Positions 1-13,003 of a stretch of 64,000 nt of DNA are shown piece by piece. The notes under the pieces were generated by a model that made no database searches, was not told where the DNA came from, and saw nothing but the letters and a program-made list of their open reading frames with translations. The first letter of the stretch is position 1, and each line of letters starts with the position of its first letter. A program made the translations under genes and the position numbers. The stretch is from Gymnogyps californianus (Eukaryota; Chordata; Aves; Accipitriformes; Cathartidae): positions 6,622,368 to 6,686,367 of the forward strand of contig NC_059481.1 of NCBI RefSeq assembly GCF_018139145.2, read 5' to 3'.

Positions 1-3000
1 CTTTCCACAAACTTGAACCCTCAAGTTGTCAGTTATTTTCAGAAATGATTTCTATTCTAGACTAATAGAGGGTTACAAGGAATGATATTTTTTTGCACAC
101 AGTTTTCTCCCTTAGAGCAAAAAGGACATAGCCACAATTGGTGATCCTCAGGCCACACATAAACTTAAGGTAGAAGAGCAACTTCTGGTAAATGAATTTA
201 TGTACAGCGTTGCTGGAGATGCTGGGGCAGTGGTGCTGCATAGCAGAATACCTTTGCTCTTTTTCCGAAGGCACGGTTCTGTCCATATACTCAAAATATT
301 TGTATGTTTTGGTCTTCAGCGTGAACAGCAAAGGGTCATTTTCTGTTGCTGTTGGTGCAAACAAGTATTCTTCTATAATATATGAAACTACCTACAAAAC
401 TTCCATGAACCAGCAACTTGAGGTGAAGGATTTTCTTCTTTTTTTTTTTTTTCCTTTCCCCCCCCCCCCCCTTCCTTCCTGCCCATGCCAGCTCCCAGCC
501 ATAGGTGAGAGAAAGGACAGGTCTGTATTTTATGGCAGGGTTAAAATCTAAAACCCATGATTATTCTATCAGATTTTAGGGCCCTGGAGGAAGCTAAGGA
601 GCTACTCTGCTGACTGTACCTGGCAGCTGAAAATGTGGGTCTCTGTAACTTCAGTACAGATACATAAAAATGTACCCCCTTTTTGGAGGGGGGAAGGGAG
701 CCTGTCACCTTAGGACTGGATTTGTGCTCAGACATCCCTCTTGTGGCCCCTCCTTAAAACGTGGTGACTCCATTTCTGCCCAGATGTGTGGTTAGTGCCT
801 AGGCAGTCTGTAGGCAGGGAATGCTTGCAGCTAGCCATTTGCCTAATGAAAGGGAAACATTCTTTCTAGGATTCATAGACTTCAGAGAAACAACAAAACC
901 AAGAACAGTTATCTCTAAGTAACTTCCTACCTACAGGTTGTGATGCATTTTGCTTCCCTTGCTACAAGTGAAAATAAGTAATCTTTATCAGTATCTGACA
1001 AGCAGCATATGCAATGAGAAGAGAAAGGAGGAGACATTCTGAGAGGGGCTGGCGGTCAGACTAGTACAGCAGCTTTGTGCAATGCCTTTCGGGCCACCTG
1101 ATCATGAAGAGCTGTGCTTTCATCATCATCTGTGACATGCTTCATCAGGAGTAGGTTTGGCTCTTGTAGTCAGTAGGAGTTCAGACAGGCCAGTATGAGT
1201 GCAGCTTGCCAGGTTACTGTTCAGTGAAGGCCCTTCTGGGTCGAGGAGGTTAGAGGAATAAAATAAAAGGTGAATGAAGAACTGAGAGTACATGTAACAG
1301 AGCAAAGGCAAGAGATAAGGAGCAGGAAAGGGCATGCCAAGTGAAGGATTTTAGAGATTATTGCTTGAGTTTTGCAGTATTCACAGAATATATTGTCCTT
1401 TCTTTCTCCTGTCCCCCAAGCAGATAGCAGTAGGTGGCAACTATCTCTAGTGGCAAATCTCTAATGGGGGTGTAAAATAAGCAAAATGGGTTTCAAATCC
1501 TTGCTTTCAAGTTTGTAATTGAATCAGATGTTCAGATGCATGGCTCTGACTCTGTGTCACACTGAATTAATTCTATCAAGTATTTGCATTCTTCTCCCCC
1601 CATCTCCTACTTCCACTCCCAGCACAGTCTAATTTAGGAAATTGTGAAATCTTGTGTGAAATCCTCTTGTGTAATGCTGCTCAGCAAGACTATAGCAACA
1701 GCATCTCAAGTAAGCTCCAGATTATACATGAATATTTGTATCTAGTTTTAAGGACATTTAGCCAGTGGAAAGAAATAGTAGGCTGACCATAGTAACTGGA
1801 AGGTGGATTAGATCACGCAGTGGATATCCATTATTGCCAGATGTCTGCTGGTAGAAAGCAGCTTCAAACCAGAACTTGTTCTTCCAAGGGGTGCTGACAT
1901 TAGGAGGTGGATGGTACCTCACAAGCCTTTTCCCATTACATACGTTGTGGCACAGCTAGAAACTGGAGAACAAAAACATAACCCACAGGTGCTGCAAACC
2001 CCAGCTTTAAAGAGTGTTATCTTCTATAGCATGTGCTATTGGGGGTGTGAGACCTAGAGGTGAGGGTTTGTTCAAGGAGCAACTAAAAACTTTGGCCAAA
2101 GTCCTGGCATTTTGATAAAACAAGAGTGCTCAGCTGGCAGTGCTGTGACAGGCAGGGCAGCAAGCCCATTCATGGCCAAGGCAGTGTGCTGTTGCAGAGG
2201 ACCAGGAGGGCTGCTGGAAGTATATGAGGGGTATTGCTGGAAAGCACACTCTGCTTGAAAAGCATCAGTGGTACGTGGAGGAAGACCAGTGTCTACAGAA
2301 ATAGGTGAATAAAGTAGCCAGTCACGACTGCAGTCAGGCCTGGCTGAAGATTGTACTTGCCAAGGCCTTAAAGTATGGAAATCTCCTTCCCTCCCACCAC
2401 CCCCGAAGCCCATCAAAGGACTTTGTAATGTGTTTTCCCTGTGTTTGCTACACTATGCAGTTTAGTCTAATGCTGGCATTGGAGAACTGTAGCAGGTGTT
2501 CTGGACTGTTTGAATGCTTTGGAAGTAAGTGGTATCCGTGGCATGGGGAGGGGGTGCTTTCAGTCTCTGCCAGGTTTCTTTGTTTCTTATGGATCAGAAG
2601 TGATGGTGCTGCAGCTCATCCTCATGCAAGCATCGGTTCTGCAAGAATACTAGTCTATACATTCCCCACTGCTTCTGACTCAGTGCAAGGAAATTGTACA
2701 CCAAACCCATTGTCTTAATTGTTTATCCATTCCTTGTTTTTAAAGCTGAGACACTGAATAGAGGCAATTCTTTTCGCTTGGGCTTCATGCTTCATAGCAA
2801 GCAGGTAATTCCTGCCATTTGCTTCAATTTTACTCTTGGCTGAAATTTGAAGGTACAGCACAGGGGTTTTTTTCACATTTCTTTTTCTCCCACGGGCCAG
2901 TCTCATTTTGTAGGCTCATATTCACCATTGGATTGGCATCAGGTAATTTTTTGTTGTGCTGAATTTTGGAAGTATGCTTGTCAGTTGCACTCATGATGCT

Positions 3001-5400
3001 TACCTCTCTTGTATGCGTGAGCTATACACAATGGAAATCGTTACCTGTTAATAAAGGCTAAATTGTCAGCTTGGGGCTGCTGCTGTTGTATGAGGCTTTG
3101 TATGAGTAGAGGGGCATACGGAACATTGCACTTCACAAACTTTATTTCCCACTATAGAAACTTGGTTCTTCTGTTCCAGCCACTACAATACAATGGTGGT
3201 TTTAGTGAATCTGACCCCTGAAAACTTGGGCGGGGGGGGGATGTTCATGGACTTTTGCTTGGCCAGAAGGTGCTTGGGATTTAAACTGTAGGTAGTATTT
3301 GGAGGGTGATTCTTCTCCCCAATCTGCAATATACAGCCACAAATGAAAGAAGAGCTGCTCAACCCATGACATGTTTTCAATTCCTTTTTTATTGTCAAAA
3401 GCTAGATCAGCTGGTGAATCTCATTCTATAGCTTGAGGGAAGGAAAATCTTAACCTCTGAAGAGCTTGCATAATATTCAGGTGGAAGCGAGTTCCTGGGA
3501 GGCTCTTCTGTTACGTTTGCTGTTTATTTCCAGTTCGGAGTTTCAAACAGAAATGTTCTGAGGCACTGTCATACATTTGCCATAAGTCCAATGTTTTTAC
3601 AAATCATCACATGTGGTTCATGGATCATTCATCTATATATGGCAGATTGGATCCTTTCAGGAGGCCTCACACCTATGTGTTCTCTTCCCAAGGAAGGTGA
3701 TTCTTTCAAGATTATTCACCAGATTCAAAGTGAAAAGACAAACTGAGCCCAACCCTTGAAAAAGAATCAGGGCAAAGAGAGATTCTGTTGATTTCTGACC
3801 CTCTCCACTCTCCTCAAGCCAATACCACGTATCTTCCAGCATAACATCCTAATGGTAAAGGATGCTAACTAGTAGAAGACTTCATGATTTTCTCTGAGAA
3901 AACATTTCAAAATTCCATGGTCTTCATCAGAGTTTTCCACATTGATTCCAACTGCCATCCATTTTGGGCCACACGCTTGTGTCTACCAGGCTCATTAACC
4001 CAAATACTAGAATAAGCAGTTATTTCTGCTTGGCTCTGATGAGATCATACCTGTATTTTGAGACTCATTCGGTTAGACTAACTTTCTAATACAACTGACT
4101 AAATATCAGAGTGTAAAATGGGTAGTGACCATGTGACTGTAAATATAGTCTGCACAAGAAGCTCTGTAGTTAGTGTGGAGGTAGCAACTGTAATGGAGAG
4201 TAGGCTAAACTAACCTGCTTCTTGAAAGAGTAAACTAGCCTGCAAGGTTGGATGCAGCTTCATTCGTGAAGGAGCCTAGGCACTAGCGGCATAGTAATTC
4301 AGTCTCTTGCATGTATATGTCCTAGTACTTGACGCAAACAGGGGCAGAAGGAAGAAGACCATCTCTTTCAATAGATTTCCTCCTCTCCTTCCTTGCCCAA
4401 AATGTCCAAAAAGTTACTCCTTTGCTTGGGGACAAGTAAGTTATGCTGTCCTTAATGTTCCCGTTAGCCAAGATCATGGCTAAACTTGCAGAGCCAAACT
4501 TGTAAATACACCTAGTAGAAAGTTTTTGAGAGAGAGCATATTTTGTTTTGCCAGTAGCCAAACTTTTTGGAGGGGTGGAGGGTAATGGGGTGGAAGTGGT
4601 TACTAGACTTTTGAACTACAAGCTTTATATAGCGATCAGAAAGTTACTTAAATACCAGCTAGACCCTCAGGTGACTTTTAATCTTTTTATTTCAGTAGTC
4701 AGAGACTAGTGCTGTGGGAGGAAGACAACAGCTGCAGTAACACTTGTTTTTCTGTTCTTGTGGTTACTCTTCAGGGTTAGGCAACATTTATTTCCCAGCG
4801 TAACTGCTCAACAGCCTTCCTTTCAAAAGTGTCAACACATGCAAATATGTTTGAGGAATTGCTGCTACAGTACCTAATGGTTACGCTTTTTTTTTTTGTC
4901 ACTTGTATGTTGTAGGTTAAAGAGCCTGAAGAATTTCCCTGCAAGATGTATGCAAACTCAGCTGCATAGTTAGTCTTGTTGTTCTTTGTGTCTAAGCATG
5001 CATTGTACTACCTTAGCCCTTAAGCAGTCTGCTGCAGTACTGCATTAAGACTAAAGATTTGTAAATGAATAACTTTCATAGTTTGAAACCCAGTGAGGCT
5101 TCCTCCAGCCTTGCTTTTCCTTAAAAACACAAGGAGGGGGAGGTTCATATCCCTGCAGAACAAAAGCATATCTTGTTCTAATACTTTCATTTAAAAGCTA
5201 TCGTACTTGCTTGCATAAAGGCAGATTTGAAGCCAATCTGTGCCTTTCAAAGGCCACCGCACTCTGCACTCCACATAAACAGTGAAATGTTTGTGACTGT
5301 CGCCGTCTCCTACTACACTGGCTTTTCATTCACTTGATGATCAAATCCAAGTTTGATCTCTCTGGATGAAGTACTGCCTCAGTAAAAGGGCACTGGCAAA
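1..5400. other. non-coding stretch, left flank
   Basis: No reading frame here looks like a conserved protein; the longest are about 100-140 codons, start at arbitrary ATGs and show no recognisable domain. The stretch is AT-rich and unique-looking apart from a T14/C14 pyrimidine tract near 439-471 and a G9 run at 3232-3240. It could be intron or intergenic DNA; the sequence alone does not decide. Confidence 0.6.
439..480. repeat. poly-T / poly-C pyrimidine tract
   Basis: A run of 14 T (439-452), then a short mixed spacer, then 14 C (458-471) and a TTCC-rich tail. It is a low-complexity tract. The C run could form an i-motif, or a G-quadruplex on the other strand, but such tracts are also typical places for sequencing length errors. 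Confidence 0.9.
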
Positions 5401-5449
5401 ACCCACACTGACTTAAATGAGGCAAAAGATTTAAAGTTACGTTTTTTTC

Positions 5450-5530
5450 AAAGCCCTCCACGGGCTTGGTGCAGCCTGTCTCAGAGACCTCTTCCTGTAT
5501 CTTTGCCTCCTGGATTCCTCATCTATTTTA
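5450..5530 (+). repeat. ancient L2/CR1-type LINE fragment (ORF2 C-terminal tail)
   Basis: In the frame starting at 5450 the DNA reads KALHGLGAACLRDL. This closely resembles the K-A-L-H-G-L-x-P-x-Y-L-x-D-L motif found in the C-terminal region of the reverse-transcriptase ORF of L2-type and related non-LTR retrotransposons. After about 14 codons the similarity fades and no long frame survives. The piece is a short, heavily eroded relic with no catalytic part. The family assignment is from memory of the motif; it could belong to another member of the CR1/L2 clade. Confidence 0.5.
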
Positions 5531-7085
5531 AGTCTCATACTTTTTCCTGCGCCTATTTTAACTCTGTTACTGTACTGTTTAACCCCTGTGGGATATGCAG
5601 TTTGTGGGAAAGAAGCAACATATTACAAAAAAAAAAAGTTGGTTAATGTACATACTCCTCCAAGGGTTTCATGGCACAGGACATACAGAAACCCTAATTA
5701 GGATCACATCTAGGTATTATGCATTTGTCTGTCAGCAGCTGTAATATGAACTGATGAAGAAATATTTAGTAAGGGTGTCATACTATGTCTGTCCGATCTC
5801 TCTACCTGTGCTAATGCCTAGGCAAAATACATAACTTGAGTTAATGCCTATGATTCAGGGTTTGCCCGCAACTCTAAAGTGTTTTCCTCACAGGACATGT
5901 ACTGGTTTGAGCTTGTTATGGGAATTCTTTTCTCGCAGTAGTATCAGTCTGTGCAATGTCCCTGTGCAGTGCAAAAGTAAACAATTTTCAGGCCTTGGAT
6001 ATCTTAAACATGTTTTGTGGTACAGATCCTGCAGGGATTCCTATGAACTAAACTGCTTGAGCTTGTCATGTTACCTTGTATTTCACCTTGATTCACTTTG
6101 TCCCAAATCCCAAACAAGGCTGGAGAGGTATTTAATAAGACCTAAGTCAGACTTTTGAGGTACAAGACTAGAAACAAAAAGTTGCAAGTAAAACAATCCA
6201 ATTCTATTTTAAATTTAGCAACTAGATAGCTCTCTAGTGACTTAACCTCTGCCATGCAGAATCCTAATGACGTATCTCGTGTGTGGGAGCTGGGAATTAG
6301 CATTCATGGCAAAATGTCTTCCAAGTGTTTTCAATATCTCTAAGTGACATTTTACTTTTCTTTAGGATTAAGTTTTGGGGTGCAAGTACAAATTATGTTG
6401 ATATGTGGCTTCCTGTGTTGCAAACAGTGATTTCTTCCTAGCCCATACCTATTTAGCCAGGCAGTGTGTTAATACAGTGAGAGGTTGGTTTGTAAGTTGT
6501 TCTGCCCAGATATTTGCATGTGGATTAGTGTTCTGATTCCAGGTGGTAGTTGCTGGAGGTTTGATTGTGCACATCTTCACTGCATGCTCTGTCAGCAGCC
6601 TGTCTGCAGTATTGCTTGCTTGGTGCTTTGGTGTAGTTCAGGAAGAAGTGGCCAACCCTCCTGCATGGGGTGAAAGCTGTGACAGTACTGTCAGAACAGT
6701 AATGAAATTGCAATTTTTGCTTTGGATGTTCAATTTCCATTTTAAATGACCTTAACATTGGAAGACTAACAGACTGCTTTAGTCCAAAATTGCAGAAGTT
6801 AAAAGCTGTGAAACTCTTGCATTCAGCAGCATGTCCTTATGGTGCCTCATGGATAATGTTTTCAGAATGGTGAAAACTATTTGCTTCTTAAGAAACTTTT
6901 TTAAAAGCATGTAAGTTTAAAATATTATTTCCATTCATCTGTTTGCTTATAGGCATATCTTGTCCATTATGTTACTTGAATCTAGGAAATGCACCATTGA
7001 AACAATGAAGTCCCACTGAAGATTATACCTGCCATATGTGCTTTTCTGAGTAAGGTGGTAATAAAGCCAGCAGATGCCAAATCTC
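5531..7085. other. non-coding stretch
   Basis: No gene recognised. The open frames at 5844-6158 and 6485-6758 are short, overlap on both strands and carry no domain. Near 7003-7018 lies a 'CAATGAAGTCCCACTG' string, one of several similar motifs in the window (see findings). Confidence 0.55.
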
Positions 7086-7125
7086 CTGTGTGGCCTTTGG
7101 CAAGTCATTAATCTCAACTATTTCC
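7086..7125 (+). repeat. MIR-like SINE fragment
   Basis: The string 'GTGTGGCCTTTGGCAAGTCA' followed by a pyrimidine-rich stretch ending in TTTCC matches the central part of the MIR SINE family (…GTGTGACCTTGGGCAAGTCACTTAACCTCTCTG…TTTCC) in forward orientation. Only about 40 bases are convincing; the ends are lost in background. MIR and related CORE-SINEs are old amniote elements, so this eroded state is expected. Confidence 0.55.
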
Positions 7126-7615
7126 AAACTTGCCATTCATTTTGGACTTTTTATTTTGGGTGCCCAGTTGGAGGCTGCTCAATCAAGTACAAAACTGTCA
7201 CGGCTTCCAGCTGGACCTGAGGTGGTCCGTACATCCAATGTTTAGCATTCCCAAAATTGCAAAATCTAAAACTAAAGAGCATTCTGGTAAATGTTGGGTT
7301 TTTCATCCCTACCTCCACAGCCTCACCTACAACAGGATGGTAAAATCACCATTTCTAACCATGCTGCCGTGTAATGCCATGCCATATTGAGTATTGATTT
7401 TTGTTAGGCAGAGGGACATTTGAATTTGGTGTTACTGCAGTACAAGCTACTATTTATAGATATCAAAAACCTGGAGAACAAAGAATGTTGTGCACATTCT
7501 TTAATAGTGTAAGGAATTACATTCTCTTGCTAGATTTTAGTTCAATGTCAGCCATTTCTTATCAATTTGACAGGCTCCAAACAGCTCACATAGCTCATTT
7601 TATTTATTTTTTTAA

Positions 7616-7649
7616 TATATATACACACACACACACAGACACACACATA
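7616..7649. repeat. TA/CA dinucleotide microsatellite
   Basis: A short (TA)n block at 7616-7623 runs directly into a (CA)n block to about 7647, interrupted once by CAGAC. This is an ordinary vertebrate microsatellite, imperfect and short, and may be length-polymorphic. Confidence 0.9.
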
Positions 7650-10600
7650 TCTTGTCTTTTTTCTCACTAAACTGCCTTGGCTTTTTAGTTCTTTTTTTTT
7701 TTCTATTGACCTCCCATTCAAAGTTGTCTTCCACTGTTCCTATTACCTTTGTCATTGTCTCTTTGTTCAAAAAGATTCTTGCAGCAATGCTGAATGCTTC
7801 TTGCCAATCATAACACCCACTCTCCTATCCTGTCATTTGGTGTAGTTCATCTTGAAGAATACTATCTTTCTCTTAGCTACATTTTTGCCCATGTTACCTC
7901 CCTCTTACAGGCATGGAACTTGCTGTGTCCAGCCTGCTTCATCTTTGAGAATATACTTGTATGTTTTCCTCATAGCATAACTAGCATAACTTGTGTGCTC
8001 CTTTTTTATACTGTCACTCAAATCTGAGGAAGTTGTGTATTGAGGAAGACTCAAAACCCCACCATAAATCATGCTGGATAAGAGCCTTTTTTTTTTTTTT
8101 TTTTTTTGACTGCTCTTATTTAACCCCTTGCTGTTTGCAATTAATTGCTAAGTATGTTACTATATGTTTTACTGAAATTGTCAGAACAGCCACACAAAGA
8201 CAAATTTTGATTTTCAGTAAGCACGACTGAACCAAGATTCCTTCTTTAGCACTTAAGCTATGATTTTGTATCTCACTTGTCAACTTGTAAGATTTGCTTT
8301 TGGCATGTTTTGGAAAATGTCACACAGTTAAATAGATTGCAGACTGTTACCTTAGACACCTGTTGATGGTGTTGGTCTTGGAAGGGACCCACCATGGACA
8401 AGAAAAGCACGGTATGCTGACTTTCTCCATATGCAAATCCATGAATTTAAGAAGTGAAAATAACTCTTGTAATAAAGAAGAGTAATGCATGTCTTTTGTG
8501 CGTCCCAAGGCTCACGAACAAAATGGTGTGAGACTTGGCTAGATCCAGCGAGTGCAATCCTGCCTTCCTCAAATACGTGAAATTCACAGACATTTGGATG
8601 TATGTATCATAGGGAATCAAAATGTCACCAGTAATAGCAGCTATAGTTGAGGTAGAGGAAAGGTGATGGAAGATCCTAAAAGTGCAATGCTTTCTGTCTT
8701 GCAAAAGTATAGTGAGGGAGGTTCAGTGCTGTAAAGCTCCCCCTCTGTCTCTCCAACATTTGCATTGATGTCAAGGTGAAAAGAAGGGAGACTGCTCATT
8801 TTTGCTAAGCGTATGTTCTGGCTTTTGTCTTTTCCATCCCATCATTTTTCATTTAGTTGTGGTCAGTTAGTAGATGCTCCTTGGAATAACTTGGCACTAC
8901 AACAGATGGATTGCAGGGTTGTACAGGTAATCAGGTGAATAAATGCATGCTCCGTGGTTCACATGGTCTGCATATACAGTTTCCCACAGGAGTCCCTAAG
9001 GCTTCTTTCTTTAACAATCTAGCCAAGAATGCCATCTGTATAGGCCAGGGAGGAGGGTGTTTAAGGCTTAGTTACCTGGAGGGTGGTATGGACCCAGGTG
9101 CACCCCTTACTCTATATAGGCTAATGGCTGTTGTTGACAGGAGGAACAGCTGTTTCCAAAAGTACATGGGTTTGCCAGAATTGTCTGGATCCTAGAGCAA
9201 AATGGGTGAATGTTACCTCCCAGAGTATCCCAGACCACAGCTGAGGTCTGGTCTGGACCATATCCAGAGATGCAGACAGTACCTCTGCCTTCCTGAGGCT
9301 TGGCTAGAATGATGAACGTGGTGATGCCAGGCACAGCTACCTATTTCTGAATGGAACAACAATGAGTGAAGTATGTATAAACCTCCATGTAAAGAATGAA
9401 TCATCCCCACTGTTCAGCATAAAGACTGACCCAGCTTCCTTGTGCACAGCCTTGTAATGGTCCACGTAGCACTGTAATCTGAACAGTTCACATCAGACCC
9501 AGACATCTGAGAAGTCTAACAGTGTGTGGAGGCAACTGGTGATCAGCAGCCATGTAAAAGGCCATCAGACAGGCCCTGGTATCACCTCTCTCGGTACTGT
9601 CCCAGTCCTCCTTTGGTCCCGCTCCATCTCATGGTCTACAGAATTTAGCCTTTTTCTCTTTTGTTTTCCTTCCCTTTTAAGTACTCTTCCCTCTTTTTCT
9701 GTTACCGTTACCCGATCATACACATGACTGACTAAGTTTACTAGTCAAAATATCATGTTGTCTCAAAGTAGGGAGGTTAGTTTATCTCTGAATTTGTTTG
9801 GGCTAAGTAACTTATTTTGGTTTTTGACTTGCTTTAGACTTCCTGTCTCAGTAGTCTGTCTATTCACTGTTGTGTTCACCATGAATATGTAATTCATCTG
9901 CATGTAACTTCTCACACTGTGAACTTTGGTGCATTATTTTCAGCATGCATGCTGGAGATTAAACTTTGGCGATGCATCTGAAAAGTATGTACATAATTTC
10001 AAAAATGAAAGAATCCTATTAATTGAATTAGATGTTCCTCTTGAAAGATCTTTATGAGAACAAGGGTGATCTGTGTCTGGAAAGAATGACAGCATAACCT
10101 TTATGGCATATGTTTACATGCTTTGCACAATACTGTGTTTTGATGAAGCATTGTTCATAACTTGGCGAAGACCTCTTAAAGAAAGTTGGCCAGAACAAGC
10201 GGCTTTTTACAAGAAAAACAACAGTTTTTGGATACTTTAAAATTAAATGCGTATGGCTCCAGACCAACCCCACTAACTCTCTGTTTGTAGAGGCCTATAT
10301 AGACTAGCTCCTGTATTTCCACTGTCCTGGCCCCTTGGGGTTTCACTCCATGTTGGTGCAAAGGTGCACGTTCATTCAAAAACTGGAAATAAGAGCATTC
10401 CAGCTCAGGTGTACATGGCTATATGGCATAGAAAACTGGAAAATCAAGGGTACTGGTTCCAGGTCTGGTTGACTAGATGTTCCATAACGCGTCAGAAAAT
10501 CACATGCAGTAAATAGGTTTACCAAAATGTATTGTCTGCCATCAGGGTATTCTGACAAGTGTGTGTGTGCGGGGGGTGTGTGTGGAACATCATGTGCACT

Positions 10601-12454
10601 TCTGTAACTCCAAAGTGTGCTTTAACTCTTGTGGAGTAAAGAGGTTGATCTGTAGGAAGGGGGATGTGGTGTGTAAAGTCCACTATGACAGGAAAGACAG
10701 CATCCATGGACATAGTGGAAACAGGTTACAATATATTAGATGGTGTGAAGGGCAATATCCAGTGAGGAATCTGCCAGAACAATGACTTTTAGTCCAACTA
10801 TGGTAAAAAAAGAAAACAAAAAATTCATGGTATTGGTAAATCCCATGTGATTGTGCCACCATGCAGTATAGCTAGTCAGCTAAACACTTAAAAGCCTGTG
10901 GAGATAGCAATAATTATAGTAGCAGTTGTAGACTTGTGGATCTGTGTGCATACTTCCTGTAAGTGCATGGTGAGGTCAAACAATAAAACACAGAAACACA
11001 AATGCTAGCATGACTTAAACATATGCATGAATGTTTCTTTTCTTCCTGCATAATAAATTTCAATGTGTGAAATAATCCCAAACCCATAAAAAGTGAGAAT
11101 ATGTACCTCTGGGTGGCCAAAGAGGTGCAGATATAGAAAAACAGCTGTTGATCTAGAATTGGGTCTGCTCCCTTCAGCTGGGTCAAAAAAGGCATGTTTA
11201 GATTTCAGTCTGTGAGAAGCATAGTGATACTAGCAGCAAGAAAATGGAGCAAAAGGTAGCATAATTAATACAGACAAATTAGGGTATTTGATGTGAGAGG
11301 GCAGGAGGTTTTATTGCTGTTGTGATTAAGTTTATTTCTCCAAAAATGAACGGTAATCCTGCTAGGTGTAAGATAGCTAAGTACTCTTGATGCAAGAGCA
11401 AAATTTCCAGCTAGTGGGCACATTGAGTTCCCTCTGTTCTCATTTTGGCTTCTACACATAATCGGGCTAGAATAAGTGGGGAGAAGGGTAGTAGTCAGCA
11501 GCTTGTGTTCAAAATGCTGTGTCCAGGCCACTGAGGACTTACAGAACACAAATGTTGCTGACTACATTATAAATTTAGTCATCTAGCAAAGTTCAAGGTT
11601 GACTTAATTCAGTTAGGCTGAGGGCAAAGCCAATAATTTCTGCTTAAGCCCTAAAGATTGGATATAGTGTACCAAGTTTTTGTGGCTTGTTGAGAGTGAG
11701 GGAGAGGTGGAAATCAGCAATTAATGTAGGTTCCTGGTAGGCTAGGTGCATAGCTAAGTGTAACTTTCTAGTCCTTTTCACAGAATATGGATTCCTCCTC
11801 TTAGTGACCCTCTGGTGAAATTCATGCTGAACTGCAAATTCAAAGATGTACGTTAAAGGTGTACTGGATCCTTGCTGTTGTGCAGATAGCGGCTGATACG
11901 ATCAAAGCCCTTCTGTTTGGTAAGGTTTTCCCTTAGTTAAAGCATGTGTTTTGCATTCAGAAGATACAGGGTAATGTCCTTCTGGTCTTAGCAGAAACTA
12001 AGAGGCTTGAACACTTACTTAAGGCTTTTAAGGTCTTTATTTGTTTGGCTTATCCCAACCTTCTAAATTATAGCGAGGATCACAAGAGAGAGGGGCAAGC
12101 TCTCCTCTTCAGCCCCTTTCCTCCTGACAAAATCAACACCCAGTCAAGTGGAAATTTCCACTGCTGATGTACATACCTCGCTGCAAGTGGTATTCTATCA
12201 GTCAGGCCTACCTCTAGGCAAGTTTTTGCAGAAGTACTGGTACAGAAAAGATCAAACCACAGAAACTTTTGCTTCTTGGTCTTCAGATACATTCCTTTTT
12301 ACACTTCTTGCTGCTAGAAATGAGGGAGTATGTGAAATGTGAGTGCTTTTGATACCCATTTCTAGTATATCCCTGTTTACTAGGCTCAATCTCAACAGAT
12401 TGCCTCCAATATATTTAATGTTAAAGCAACTAAAACATGAGGACCCCAAGGAGG
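7650..12454. other. non-coding stretch upstream of the CpG island
   Basis: No coding region recognised. Small structures are a T21 run (8087-8107), a tandem TAGCATAAC pair (7973-7990), an octamer ATGCAAAT at 8431-8438, a small inverted repeat CCAGACC/GGTCTGG (9230-9251) and a GT-rich patch near 10559-10583. None of these identifies a gene. Confidence 0.55.
8087..8107. repeat. T21 homopolymer
   Basis: Twenty-one consecutive T. On the minus strand this is a poly-A, but no recognisable SINE or processed transcript lies next to it, so I do not call it a retrotransposon tail. Confidence 0.9.
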
Positions 12455-12707
12455 AGCAATGAGGGAGCCCAGCAGAGACAGCCCAGCCTCCCGGGCAGGG
12501 GAGGGGAGGACGCGTAAGAGAAAACCCCCGCCAGCGGCAGAGCCAGGGAGGCTCCGGAAAAGCCGGGGCTGGCGGCGGCGAGGCGGCCTCCCTGGCCTGA
12601 GGAGAGCGCGGTGGGGCCCACCACCGCAACGAGAGGGACCCGCAGTCGGCGTGCGCCTCGGATGAAGCCCGGAGCGGGGTCGGGCGGCGGAGGGCGCCGC
12701 GGCCGGC

Positions 12708-12728
12708 GGGGACTGGCGGGCGGGGGGG
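12708..12728 (+). promoter_or_regulatory. G-quadruplex motif in CpG island
   Basis: On the plus strand there are G-runs at 12708-12711, 12718-12720 and 12722-12728. The last run is long enough to give two G-triplets, so the stretch fits the standard four-run pattern with loops of 1-7 bases. G-quadruplex motifs are common near vertebrate transcription starts and may affect transcription or RNA structure. Folding in the cell is inferred only. Confidence 0.6.
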
Positions 12729-12836
12729 CAGACGCGAAGAGGAGACCCGGGGCGGCGAGGGCGCCGTTGCCCGTTTAAGCGGGCGCCGCTGCTGTCCTCG
12801 GGTGCCCCGCGCGCGCCTCGCCCGCAGCCGCCGCCG

Positions 12837-12850
12837 CGCTATTAATAGCG
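12837..12850. promoter_or_regulatory. perfect palindrome CGCTATTAATAGCG
   Basis: Fourteen bases identical to their reverse complement, an AT-rich TATTAATA core set in otherwise nearly pure GC DNA. The core resembles a weak TATA-like element or a homeodomain (TAAT) dimer site readable from both strands, and a GC box follows within about 6 bases. This is the most plausible core-promoter landmark in the island, but no transcription start can be seen directly. Confidence 0.5.
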
Positions 12851-12855
12851 GGACG

Positions 12856-12864
12856 GGGGCGGAG
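12856..12864 (+). promoter_or_regulatory. GC box (Sp1/KLF-type)
   Basis: GGGGCGGAG matches the core GGGGCGG bound by Sp1/KLF zinc-finger proteins. It lies just downstream of the palindromic AT core, a usual arrangement in CpG-island promoters. Single short motifs also occur by chance in DNA this GC-rich. Confidence 0.5.
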
Positions 12865-13003
12865 CGCCCCCTGACACGCGATGGGCGCTCCCCGGGCGGG
12901 CCGCCCGCCGCTGCCGGGACCGGCGTGCAACCGCCGCACCCGCCGCCAGCCGGGCCGCCGAGACACGCGTGGCCGTGGCCGGCTTCAGCGCCGCGCCCAG
13001 CTC

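Noticed and set aside
8087..8107. T21 run as the poly-A tail of a minus-strand retrocopy
   Set aside because: No coding or SINE-like sequence is seen on the side where the body of a retrocopy would lie.
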